DNA of 22,850 nt from Candidatus Gastranaerophilales bacterium (GCA_947624665.1 CANQLK010000010.1:1-22850), one strand, 5' to 3'. Shown: positions 7,571-14,555, counted from the stretch's first letter. Numbers and translations are program-made. The notes: generated from the letters alone by a model not told the origin.

Positions 7571-8550
7571 TTATGTACCTCTGATTTCTTTTGTTCTATA
7601 GACTTAATCCATTCTTGATTTTGCAGATACCAATTTATTGTTGTAATTATTCCCTGTTCAAATGTTACGGAAGGGTTCCAATTAAGCTCGGTACGGATTT
7701 TTGTATTACATATAGCATATCTTCTGTCATGCCCGAGCCTGTCAGTCACATACTCTATATATGTTTCATCTTTGCCCATTGCATTTAAAATAAGCTTTGT
7801 AATTTCAATGTTTGTCTTTTCATTATTGCCGCCTATATTATATACTTCGCCGATTTTTCCGTTATGAATAACCCTATCGATTGCACCGCAATGGTCATAT
7901 ACGTATAACCAATCACGAACATTTCCGCCGTCACCGTACAATGGAACCTTTTCATTTTTCAAAAGTTTGGAAATAAAAAACGGAATAAGTTTTTCCGGAT
8001 ATTGGTACGGCCCGTAATTATTTGAACATCTGGTAATAAGAACGGGAAGTTTATAAGTTTCAAAGAATGAGCGGGCAATTAAATCGGCACTTGCCTTCGA
8101 GGCAGAATACGGGCTGTTTGGCGAAAGCGGTGTTGTTTCATAAAAATAACCGTCTTTTCCAAGTGTTCCATATACTTCATCGGTTGAAACCTGTATAAAT
8201 CGTGATATTTTTGCTTCTTTTGAAGCTTGAAGCAGATTAAGAGTACCTTTTATATTTGTTTCAATAAATATTTCAGGCCAGGTAATTGACCTGTCAACGT
8301 GACTTTCTGCCGCAAAATTTACCAAACAGTCAACATTTTTTATTATTTCCATTACGATATTTTTATCACATATATTCCCGTGTACAAAAGTGTAGTTAGG
8401 ATTGTTCTTTATATCATTAAGATTTTCTATATTACCTGCATAGGTCAAAGCATCCAAATTAATTATTTTATAATCGGGATATTTGTTAAGCATATAACGT
8501 ATGAAGCAGCTCCCTATAAAACCTGCTCCGCCTGTTACAAGTATTTTCAT
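7567..8550 (-). CDS. rfbB: dTDP-glucose 4,6-dehydratase
   Basis: RfbB/RmlB converts dTDP-glucose to dTDP-4-keto-6-deoxyglucose with bound NAD. The 327-residue protein has GGAGFIG at 7-13, NLDALTYAGN (31-40), FAAESHVDRSI (79-89), the catalytic triad segment STDEVYG with T123, D124 and E125, and YSASK (Y148, K152). The TDE triad distinguishes it from plain epimerases of the same fold. RCSNNYGPYQYPEKLIP is another family hallmark. It overlaps its neighbours by 4 nt at both ends. Confidence 0.96.
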   Translation of the reverse strand: MKILVTGGAGFIGSCFIRYMLNKYPDYKIINLDALTYAGNIENLNDIKNNPNYTFVHGNICDKNIVMEIIKNVDCLVNFAAESHVDRSITWPEIFIETNIKGTLNLLQASKEAKISRFIQVSTDEVYGTLGKDGYFYETTPLSPNSPYSASKASADLIARSFFETYKLPVLITRCSNNYGPYQYPEKLIPFFISKLLKNEKVPLYGDGGNVRDWLYVYDHCGAIDRVIHNGKIGEVYNIGGNNEKTNIEITKLILNAMGKDETYIEYVTDRLGHDRRYAICNTKIRTELNWNPSVTFEQGIITTINWYLQNQEWIKSIEQKKSEVHK

Positions 8551-9098
8551 GGTAAATCCTTTACGTCTTTGATACAGGGATTTATCTTATCTCTTTCGCT
8601 TAATTGAGGAATAAAATCGATATTCCAGTCTATATTTATATCTCGGTCATTCCAAATAATACCTCTTTCAAGCTCTTTGGAATATTCATCGGAAGTTTTG
8701 TAAATGATTTCGGCACAATCGCTTAATACAACGAACCCGTGGGCAAACCCTTGCGGGATGTATAGCATGTGCTTATTTTCTTCGCTTAAAACTTCCCCTG
8801 TCCATTTTAAAAAAGAAGGCGAATTTTTTCTGATGTCGACTGCAACATCAAAAATTTTTCCTTTGATACATTTTATTATTTTTGCCTGAGCTTTTGGCGG
8901 TAGCTGATAATGCAGACCTCTTAGTACTCCTTTTACGGATTTGGAATGATTATCCTGAAGAAAATCTTCGGTAATACCATTGTTACAGAAGTCGGATTTC
9001 TTGTAAGACTCCAAAAAAAATCCCCGTTCATCGCCAAAAGTTTTTGGAATTATAAGTTGTATATCTTTTAATGATAATCTTTTAAATTCAAACGGCAT
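8547..9098 (-). CDS. rfbC: dTDP-4-dehydrorhamnose 3,5-epimerase
   Basis: RfbC/RmlC epimerises C3 and C5 of dTDP-4-keto-6-deoxyglucose. The 183-residue cupin has the standard length. Visible family blocks are DERGFFLESYKK, the catalytic H63 in LRGLHYQ, QAKIIKCIKGKIFDVAVDIR and YIPQGFAHGF. It is the first gene of the rhamnose operon. It has an AAGGGG ribosome site 6-7 nt before the ATG and a consensus extended -10 (TGCTATAAT) just upstream, so the operon probably starts here and not at the secreted-protein gene 51 nt further upstream. Confidence 0.95.
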   Translation of the reverse strand: MPFEFKRLSLKDIQLIIPKTFGDERGFFLESYKKSDFCNNGITEDFLQDNHSKSVKGVLRGLHYQLPPKAQAKIIKCIKGKIFDVAVDIRKNSPSFLKWTGEVLSEENKHMLYIPQGFAHGFVVLSDCAEIIYKTSDEYSKELERGIIWNDRDINIDWNIDFIPQLSERDKINPCIKDVKDLP

Positions 9099-9118
9099 AA
9101 TTATTCCCCTTAAGAATA

Positions 9119-9127
9119 ATTATAGCA
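9119..9127 (-). promoter_or_regulatory. Extended -10 promoter for the rfbCBDA operon
   Basis: On the minus strand TGCTATAAT is a perfect extended -10. The predicted start near 9112 would leave a leader of about 13 nt containing AAGGGGA before the rfbC ATG. No convincing -35 is present, as is usual for extended -10 promoters. Inferred from sequence only. Confidence 0.55.
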
Positions 9128-9149
9128 GGAAATTTAAAATTTATATCAG

Positions 9150-9923
9150 TTATTTAATTTCAAAAAGTAAATTGGTAAACTCAATATCATCATAGTCAAC
9201 CGTAGCCGTTTTATATAAATTGTGACCTGTTCTTACGGTGATAGTATTTTGCCCGCCGCACTTAACAAGTTCACGAGGAACTTTTATTTTTTGATTATCC
9301 CCGTTTATTTTCACTGCGGAAATAGCATTACCGTTAAAATATATTTCAGGAGGACTGGAATAAGCAGTAAGTACCCCCGACTGACCCATCCTTTGAGCTT
9401 CAATTGTATCAATACCAATAATTGAACCTATTACGATATACAGATTTTCATTCGGAGTCATCGGCTTAACATAAAAATCTTTTGAATAAAAAGAGCCTGC
9501 CGAACGAAGGCTGAATTCCCCTGCATTTGCACTTCTTGTGGAATATGAGTCATCTCCTATATGAATCATATCCGTTTCTACAATAATATCTTGCGGTGTT
9601 GTTTTTTCTATCCCTATGTTAATGGGACTTCTAAATTCTTTATTTAATGTCATGGAATAAGGTTTATATCCGTTTTTTTCGAGTGATAAAATTGTAGGAG
9701 AATTTATTTGAGTTTTTAATTTAAACGAGCCGTTTTTATCGGTTTTAGTCATAAAATTTTTTGACGGAATTTTGACTATAACGCCTTCTATGGGTGCATT
9801 TGTTGCTGAATCATATATTTGGTTTATATTTCTTTTAGATTCTTTTTTTATTTCACCGTTAATTACCTGACTGAAAACAGGTAATCCAAAAATTATAATC
9901 AGTATTGCTATTAATTTTTTCAT
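9150..9923 (-). CDS. Secreted protein with carboxypeptidase regulatory-like domain, function unknown
   Basis: A 257-residue exported protein. The N-terminus MKKLIAILIIIFGLPVFS is a type I signal peptide, with likely cleavage after residue 18. Residues ~37-105 (YDSATNAPIEGVIVKIPS, TKTDKNGSFKLKT, SLEKNGYKPYSMTLN) resemble a CarboxypepD_reg-like beta-sandwich. The remainder (from ~115) is rich in beta-strand-like segments and contains a possible second sandwich (EIYFNGNAISAVKINGDNQKIKVPRELV). No catalytic motif or membrane anchor is seen. AGAGGT precedes the ATG. It lies on the same strand, 51 nt upstream of rfbC, but the rfb operon has its own promoter. A role in envelope or adhesion is a guess from the secretion signal and fold. 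Confidence 0.75.
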   Translation of the reverse strand: MKKLIAILIIIFGLPVFSQVINGEIKKESKRNINQIYDSATNAPIEGVIVKIPSKNFMTKTDKNGSFKLKTQINSPTILSLEKNGYKPYSMTLNKEFRSPINIGIEKTTPQDIIVETDMIHIGDDSYSTRSANAGEFSLRSAGSFYSKDFYVKPMTPNENLYIVIGSIIGIDTIEAQRMGQSGVLTAYSSPPEIYFNGNAISAVKINGDNQKIKVPRELVKCGGQNTITVRTGHNLYKTATVDYDDIEFTNLLFEIK

Positions 9924-10069
9924 TTTACCTCTAACCTTTTTATGAGTTTAAAGAAAAGTAATAAAATTTTTTATGGTTAAAAGGATAGTCGGGAAGTAGT
10001 ATTAGTGTATATATTCAGTCGGCTTTAATTAATTTTTTATTCTTCAATAGGCTATATTTATTATTTTTT

Positions 10070-10088
10070 CAAATAAAAAAGAGAAAAT
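10070..10088 (+). repeat. 19-bp direct repeat, copy 1
   Basis: CAAATAAAAAAGAGAAAAT occurs here and again at 10347-10365, identical over 19 bp and 277 bp apart. Both copies lie inside the inverted-repeat element. Low complexity lowers the weight, but a 19/19 match is more than expected by chance in 500 bp. Confidence 0.6.
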
Positions 10089-10346
10089 AAGGAAAAATAA
10101 TTTTAATTTAAGTCAGCTCTAATGGAGAATAATAGAAAATCTTATTGAAGAAACAATAAGACGAGCACTGTTTGAGCATAGCGATACAAAGCGAATTATT
10201 GAGCCGTAAGGCGAAATCAATGAGCCTGTATCCGAAACGAAGTGTAGGTGTTGCGAGTCTCTGCTGAAATATAGATTTTCATTATTCGTAATTCGAGACT
10301 GACGTAATTAAAATATTTTTCCTTAATAATTAAATAATTTAGTTTC

Positions 10347-10365
10347 CAAATAAAAAAGAGAAAAT
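10347..10365 (+). repeat. 19-bp direct repeat, copy 2
   Basis: Second exact copy of the sequence at 10070-10088. It lies just past the midpoint of the element, so the element may be a composite of two partly duplicated units. Confidence 0.6.
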
Positions 10366-10406
10366 TTAGAACGATACTACGCTTCTACTTTACTAAATTC
10401 AACCTA

Positions 10407-10452
10407 AGGCTTCGTAACTCACCGATTTCATCGGTTCAAACAGACGAAGCCT
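10407..10452. repeat. Hairpin inside the repeat element
   Basis: AGGCTTCGT (10407-10415) pairs perfectly with ACGAAGCCT (10444-10452). Within the loop ACCGAT (10421-10426) pairs with ATCGGT (10430-10435) around TTC. The two stacked perfect stems, 9 and 6 bp, are separated by an internal loop. There is no U tract after it, so it is probably part of the repeat's folded structure and not a terminator. Confidence 0.6.
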
Positions 10453-10609
10453 CGTCGTTGTTTCATTAAGTAAACTTACGAAGCTCCGTATATGTTCTCC
10501 AATTTCTTTTTTTTATTTCAAAACTTTTTTTAATTCAAAATTATTGAAGAATAAAAAACGATTTCTGCATATCTTACGGAATTTATATTCGGTTCGGTTG
10601 ATTTAATGG

Positions 10610-10638
10610 TTGAATATAAATGAAATAAATGTTATTTT
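10610..10638 (+). promoter_or_regulatory. Probable promoter of the rubredoxin-fprA operon
   Basis: TTGAAT (10610-10615) and TATTTT (10633-10638) are separated by 17 bp, giving a predicted start near 10645 and a ~22-nt leader with the ribosome site AAAAGGAGA (10651-10659). It lies just outside the right end of the repeat element. Confidence 0.45.
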
Positions 10639-10666
10639 ATTAATGATAGTAAAAGGAGACAGATAC

Positions 10667-10807
10667 ATGGATAAATACATTTGTACAGCCTGCCATTATG
10701 TTTATGAACCGGCTGAAAATAACAATATTCCGTTTGAAGAATTACCCGATGATTATATTTGCCCTTTGTGCGGTGTCGGTAAAGAAATGTTTGAAAAACA
10801 GGCATAG
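10667..10807 (+). CDS. Short rubredoxin
   Basis: Rubredoxin is a one-electron carrier with a single iron held by four cysteines. Here they are C6 and C9 (CTAC) and the pair in YICPLCG near the C-terminus. I chose the ATG at 10667 because AAAAGGAGA lies 7 nt before it; the frame stays open to a TTG at 10610, but those residues match nothing in the family and lie in the promoter. At 46 residues it is shorter than the usual ~52-54: the GDPDNGIxPGT-like loop between VYEPAE and PFEELPDDY is reduced to NNNI, and the Gly that usually follows the first CxxC is His. It lies 33 nt before fprA and is most likely its electron donor. Confidence 0.88.
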   Translation: MDKYICTACHYVYEPAENNNIPFEELPDDYICPLCGVGKEMFEKQA

Positions 10808-10840
10808 ATAGTTTTTTTAAAAATAGTAAAGGTAAATAAT

Positions 10841-12022
10841 ATGTTTCAGAAAATAAAAGAAAAAGTTCTGTATGCCGGTCTTAACGATTGCGACAGAGTA
10901 GTTTTTGATGAGTTGATTCCGTTAGACGGAGGAACTACTTATAATTCTTATATCGTTTTAGGCAGTGAAAAAACTGCCGTTATTGATACTATGTATCCGA
11001 AATTTACAAAAGAATATTTAAAATCATTTGATGAAAACGGCATAACAAAAGTGGATTATATTATTGCAAACCACGGAGAACAAGACCATTCGGGAAGTAT
11101 ACCCGCATTACTTGAAAAATTCCCTAATGCCACTGTTGTTACGAATGCTGTCTGTGCCGCTAACTTAAAGGAAATGCTTCTTGTTCCCGAAAATAGAATT
11201 AAAACGGTTAAAAATGATGAAGAATTATCGCTGGGTGATAAAACTCTTCAATTTAAAATAGTTCCCGGAGTCCATTGGCCCGATACTATGTTCACATATT
11301 TGAAAGAAGATAATATAATTTTTACCTGCGATTTCTTAGGCTCGCATTATACTTTTGATGATGTGTTTGCTGTTCCTTCAGAAAAATTGGAAAGAAGCGC
11401 AAAAAAATATTTTGCGGAAATTATGATGCCGTTTAGTTTTGTTTGCAGGAAATATGTCAACCTGATAAAGGATATGAAGGTTGATATGGTGCTTCCGAGC
11501 CATGGCCCTATATATAAAGATGTTGATTATATTCTTGACTTGTATGCTGACTGGGCTGCCGAAAAAGGAAAAAATCTTGTTCTTCTGCCTTATGTCTCAA
11601 TGTATAACTCTACGAAGGAGATGATTGAATATTTGGCAGCGAAATTAGAAAACAAAGGAATTCATACGCTTAAATATGATATGGTAAGAGGAAATTTAGG
11701 TGATTTAGCGGTGGCTTTGGTAGACGGAAGTGCAATAGTTATGGGTGTATCAATGGTACTTGCAGGCCCTCATCCCGTTGCCGTTAATATAGCAAACTTA
11801 GCGGGAGTATTACGACCAAAAGCTAAAATAGCTTCTTTTATTGGCTCATTCGGATGGGGCGGAAACCTCTTCGGTAAACTTGCCGATGCTCTTGCGCCTT
11901 TAAACCTTGATGTCATTGAACCTGTCCAATTTAAAGGTAAAGCAAAAACTCAGGATTTTGAAAAATTGGATAAAATGGCTCAGGAAATTTATGACAAATT
12001 TAAGAACTTAAATTTAGTTTAA
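10841..12022 (+). CDS. fprA: Flavodiiron protein (A-type flavoprotein, FprA)
   Basis: Flavodiiron proteins reduce O2 to water or NO to N2O at a non-haem diiron site, with FMN passing electrons from rubredoxin. The 393-residue protein has the beta-lactamase-like domain with the diiron ligands H78, E80 and D82 plus H83 (NHGEQDHSGS), H145 (PGVHWPDTM), D164 (TCDFLGS) and H221 (PSHGPIY). It is followed from ~245 by a flavodoxin domain whose FMN phosphate loop is YVSMYNSTKEM (251-261); SFGWGGN is the second FMN contact. Length and order fit the simple class A type with no fused rubredoxin, and the rubredoxin is the gene just upstream. A strong terminator follows. Expected role: O2 and NO protection of anaerobic metabolism, including the hydrogenase implied by hydF. 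Confidence 0.95.
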   Translation: MFQKIKEKVLYAGLNDCDRVVFDELIPLDGGTTYNSYIVLGSEKTAVIDTMYPKFTKEYLKSFDENGITKVDYIIANHGEQDHSGSIPALLEKFPNATVVTNAVCAANLKEMLLVPENRIKTVKNDEELSLGDKTLQFKIVPGVHWPDTMFTYLKEDNIIFTCDFLGSHYTFDDVFAVPSEKLERSAKKYFAEIMMPFSFVCRKYVNLIKDMKVDMVLPSHGPIYKDVDYILDLYADWAAEKGKNLVLLPYVSMYNSTKEMIEYLAAKLENKGIHTLKYDMVRGNLGDLAVALVDGSAIVMGVSMVLAGPHPVAVNIANLAGVLRPKAKIASFIGSFGWGGNLFGKLADALAPLNLDVIEPVQFKGKAKTQDFEKLDKMAQEIYDKFKNLNLV

Positions 12023-12040
12023 TTTAAGATATACATTATT

Positions 12041-12069
12041 AAAGCGGGATTTTATAATCCCGCTTTTTT
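12041..12069 (+). terminator. Intrinsic terminator after fprA
   Basis: The 10-bp perfect stem AAAGCGGGAT (12041-12050) / ATCCCGCTTT (12057-12066) with loop TTTATA is followed by more T residues. It lies 18 nt past the fprA stop and abuts the stop of the convergent gene at 12068, so it may serve both directions. Confidence 0.9.
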
Positions 12070-12763
12070 ATACCTTTGTTGATTTCGTTGTCTGTAATAT
12101 ATTCAGTGCTTTTTTTGCCCGTTCGTATTCTATAGAAAGTTGTATCGTAAAGTTTATGGATTCTAAATCTCTTGCTAATGCTTCTTTACAGCTGAACATA
12201 TCTTTTAAAGAATTTATATTAGCAATAGGATTAGTTGAAGACTTTTTAGAATTCGCATATATTTTTTTAAACAATTCCTGAGATTTATAATCAAACCCGG
12301 GCAAATTATTTTTAAAACCGTAATATTTGTGTAGGGCTCTTGCTATTGTGTATATTTCGACTTCTCCGATATTAAAAATAAACATTTCTTTTGTTGAAAA
12401 GCTTATTTTAAGTTTTTCTTCATATAAGAAACCTATTAAAATATTAAGAACTAAAGCTTTAAAACCTTTTAGCGGAGTTAAAAAACCTTCTTCCTCCCCG
12501 ATTTTAGCCAATAATTTTGAAGCATTATTTATTCTATATACTTTTAATCCTTTTAATTCAATATATCTTATAAGTTTTTCGGAATTATTGATATATTTTG
12601 ATATTAAATTTTTTAAATAATCATTGATTTCTTTTTTCTTTTTTTCCGTTTCGGCAGAAAATTTTAGCGTGCAACCTGCCCCGATTGAATGCTTCGTAGT
12701 CGCTATATTATATGAATTTATGATATTTTTTTTCTTTTTGAAAACTTTATCTAAAATACCCAT
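12068..12763 (-). CDS. Hypothetical protein (231 aa)
   Basis: I do not recognise this protein. It starts MGILDKVFKKKKN, strongly basic, and has no signal peptide or transmembrane span. Residues ~38-95 are lysine-rich and helical in appearance (AETEKKKKEINDYLKNLISKYI). A moderately hydrophobic middle (~105-145: LKGFKALVLNILIGFLYEEK, FIFNIGEVEIYTIARALHKYYGF) suggests a small globular core. The C-terminal third is again helical (ARDLESINFTIQLSIEYERAKKALNIL). Cysteines are few and no enzymatic motif is visible. The start has AAGGGG 6 nt upstream, supporting the ATG at 12763. It is divergent from the sugar ABC permease gene and may share regulation through the 71-nt gap, but nothing shows a common task. 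Confidence 0.7.
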   Translation of the reverse strand: MGILDKVFKKKKNIINSYNIATTKHSIGAGCTLKFSAETEKKKKEINDYLKNLISKYINNSEKLIRYIELKGLKVYRINNASKLLAKIGEEEGFLTPLKGFKALVLNILIGFLYEEKLKISFSTKEMFIFNIGEVEIYTIARALHKYYGFKNNLPGFDYKSQELFKKIYANSKKSSTNPIANINSLKDMFSCKEALARDLESINFTIQLSIEYERAKKALNILQTTKSTKV

Positions 12764-12820
12764 AACTACCCCTTATATTTAATTAAAAACATTTTACGTG
12801 CAATTATTGCTATTAAAGTT

Positions 12821-12826
12821 TATAAT
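12821..12826 (+). promoter_or_regulatory. -10 box of the ABC permease operon, possible leaderless start
   Basis: TATAAT lies only 8 nt before the permease ATG at 12835 and no Shine-Dalgarno is present in the gap (AGTTCATA). A start 6-8 nt downstream of the -10 would fall on or within 2 nt of the ATG. The -35 region is weak (GTGCAA at 12798-12803). Confidence 0.5.
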
Positions 12827-12834
12827 AGTTCATA

Positions 12835-13707
12835 ATGAACAGCTATTATAAAAAATTTATTCCATATTTATTTCTAATACCGTCGTTGGTTTTTTTAACG
12901 ATTTTTTTCTTTATACCTTTTTTTGAAACTATCGTTTTAAGTTTAAAAGATTATTCAAATGATATATATAATCCTGTATTCGCAGGGTTAAACAATTATA
13001 AAATATTATTTCAAACAAAAGAATTTTATACTTCATTAAAAAATACATTTTTGTTTTTATTTTTGGTAGTTCCGATTTTAACTATATTTCCTATGATTGT
13101 TGCAATATTATTGAACCAAAAAATAAAAGGAATAGGGTTATATAAAGTATTGATATATATACCTGTCGTAGTTTCCATAGTAGTGGTTGCCATAGCCTTT
13201 AAATGGCTTTATACAACGCAGGGAATAATAAATTATGTAATAGATATTATAGGTGCAAAACCGATAGGGTGGCTTACTGATACAAGATGGGCATTGATTT
13301 CGGTTGCTGTTGTTACCATATATAAAGGTATAGGTTATTATATGATGATATACCTCGCTGCATTGATGAGTGTGCCTAAAGATTTATACGAAGCCGCCGA
13401 CGTAGACGGCGCAAATGTGTTTTTTAAACACTTAAATGTAACTGTTCCTCATATTATGCCTACTATAGCACTTGTCGTTACGATATCTTCCATATCCGCA
13501 TTAAAGGTCTTTACTGAAATATATGTTATGACAAAAGGCGGCCCGTTAAATTCCACAAAAACCGTTGTTTACTACATCTATGAAAGAGCGTTTGAAAATC
13601 TTGACTTATCATTAGCTGCTGCCGCTTCGGTCGTTTTATTATTTATTATTTTAATTTTCTCTGTTATAAACATTACCTTTTTTGAAAATAAGAGGTATAA
13701 GTTATGA
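12835..13707 (+). CDS. Carbohydrate ABC transporter permease (MalF/UgpA-type, CUT1 family)
   Basis: This is the first of two inner-membrane permease subunits of a carbohydrate-uptake transporter, 290 residues, with about six hydrophobic spans starting at 11-30. The binding-protein-dependent permease signature is EAA followed by DVDGANVFFKHLNVTVPHI (about 186-207), the cytoplasmic loop that docks the ATPase. MTKGGPLNSTKTVVYYIYE is typical of the MalF/UgpA side. It overlaps the second permease by 4 nt (ATGA). The ATG at 12835 lacks a Shine-Dalgarno. No binding protein or ATPase gene is near; in this family a shared ATPase of MsmK type often serves several systems. The substrate cannot be told from the sequence. 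Confidence 0.9.
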   Translation: MNSYYKKFIPYLFLIPSLVFLTIFFFIPFFETIVLSLKDYSNDIYNPVFAGLNNYKILFQTKEFYTSLKNTFLFLFLVVPILTIFPMIVAILLNQKIKGIGLYKVLIYIPVVVSIVVVAIAFKWLYTTQGIINYVIDIIGAKPIGWLTDTRWALISVAVVTIYKGIGYYMMIYLAALMSVPKDLYEAADVDGANVFFKHLNVTVPHIMPTIALVVTISSISALKVFTEIYVMTKGGPLNSTKTVVYYIYERAFENLDLSLAAAASVVLLFIILIFSVINITFFENKRYKL

Positions 13708-14549
13708 TTAAAAAAATCATCCAAAAAACAGGTATTCACTTCTTTTTAATACTTATTTCAATTTTATCATTATTCCCGTTTATTTGGCTTATATCTACCG
13801 CACTAAAAGGCCCTGAGGAGAATATATTTGCATATCCTCCTATATTTATTCCTAAAGATATTACTTTTAACAATTTTATCGGAGTGTGGAAACAAATTCC
13901 GTTCCTTTTATATTTCTTTAACAGTTTTATTGTTGCATTCTTTACCGTTATGTTAAACCTTATATTCTCTTCATTGGCGGCTTATCCGCTTGCCAGAATG
14001 GAATTCCAAGGTAAAAAATTAATATTTTCCATGGTGCTTTCAACAATAATGATTCCGTTTCAAGCTGTAATGCTGCCTGTATATTTAATAGTTCTGAAAC
14101 TTCATCTTGTAGACTCTTACGGAATGGTAAACGGATATTTGGGGTTGATATTACCTTTTGCGGTGAATGCATTCGGAATATTTCTAATGCGGCAAGCTTA
14201 TCTCTCTATCCCGAAGGAAATGGAAGAAGCTGCATTTATTGACGGTTGCAGTGTATTTAATATCTGGAGAAAAATACTGATTCCTATGACGGCTCCATCT
14301 TTGGCGGTACTCGCCATATTCACGTTTATAGGTTCTTGGGGTGAATTTCTATGGCCCGGTATCGTTTTAACAAATAAAACTTTATACACTCTTCCTGTTG
14401 GTGTTAACGACTTGCAAGGTATGTTCAGCGCAAATTGGCGTTATATTGCGGCAGGCTCTATAATCTCAATTATTCCGATTATTATTTTCTTTATCTGTAT
14501 GCAAAAATACTTCGTTTCCGGTCAAAATGAAGGTGCCGTTAAAGGCTGA
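13704..14549 (+). CDS. Carbohydrate ABC transporter permease (MalG/UgpE-type, CUT1 family)
   Basis: The second permease subunit, 281 residues, with hydrophobic spans at about 12-32, 71-95, 108-130, 143-162, 197-215 and near the C-terminus. The EAA loop reads MEEAAFIDGCSVFNIWRKILIPMTAP (about 173-198). LSTIMIPFQAVMLPVY and GSWGEFLWP are typical of the MalG/UgpE side. It is translationally coupled to the first permease by an ATGA overlap and is followed 6 nt later by a terminator, so the transcription unit holds only these two permeases. The substrate is unknown; CUT1 members carry di- and oligosaccharides or glycerol-3-phosphate. Confidence 0.92.
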   Translation: MIKKIIQKTGIHFFLILISILSLFPFIWLISTALKGPEENIFAYPPIFIPKDITFNNFIGVWKQIPFLLYFFNSFIVAFFTVMLNLIFSSLAAYPLARMEFQGKKLIFSMVLSTIMIPFQAVMLPVYLIVLKLHLVDSYGMVNGYLGLILPFAVNAFGIFLMRQAYLSIPKEMEEAAFIDGCSVFNIWRKILIPMTAPSLAVLAIFTFIGSWGEFLWPGIVLTNKTLYTLPVGVNDLQGMFSANWRYIAAGSIISIIPIIIFFICMQKYFVSGQNEGAVKG

Positions 14550-14555
14550 TTAAAA

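Larger units (their letters stand above)
10033..10558. repeat. MITE-like element with 17-bp perfect terminal inverted repeats
   Basis: The left end TTTTTTATTCTTCAATA (10033-10049) is repeated exactly in inverse at 10542-10558 (TATTGAAGAATAAAAAA), enclosing 526 bp without a reading frame of note. Inside each end follows a similar AAATAAAAAA-AGAAA tract. Further in, GAAACAATAAGACGAG...CTGTTTGAG (10150-10175) matches the reverse complement of 10437-10464 (GAAACAACGACGAGG...CTGTTTGAA), with a few indels. The whole is therefore an imperfect long inverted duplication. A 19-bp direct repeat and a strong hairpin lie within it. No target-site duplication is obvious at the outer edges. It looks like a non-autonomous repeat, but there is no second copy in the window to prove mobility. 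Confidence 0.55.
9924..10666. other. Long non-coding stretch between the secreted-protein gene and rubredoxin
   Basis: No credible gene lies in this ~740-nt stretch. 9924-10032 is AT-rich leader for the minus-strand gene at 9150. 10033-10558 is an inverted-repeat-bounded element, described separately. 10559-10666 carries the rubredoxin promoter and ribosome site. The centre of the element, ~10155-10260 and ~10375-10490, is visibly more GC-rich than the surrounding AT-rich flanks. Confidence 0.7.

Noticed and set aside
8299..8607. 102-codon plus-strand frame opposite rfbB/rfbC
   Set aside because: It lies antisense to two unmistakable rhamnose genes, has no ribosome site and encodes a Tyr/Ile-rich sequence typical of a shadow frame.
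10033..10558. CRISPR array or tRNA-like gene in the non-coding stretch
   Set aside because: The repeats are inverted or occur only twice, without regular spacers, and no cloverleaf could be drawn.
10610..10666. 19-codon N-terminal extension of rubredoxin from TTG 10610
   Set aside because: The extension has no rubredoxin-like residues and overlaps a plausible promoter, whereas ATG 10667 has an ideal AAAAGGAGA site.
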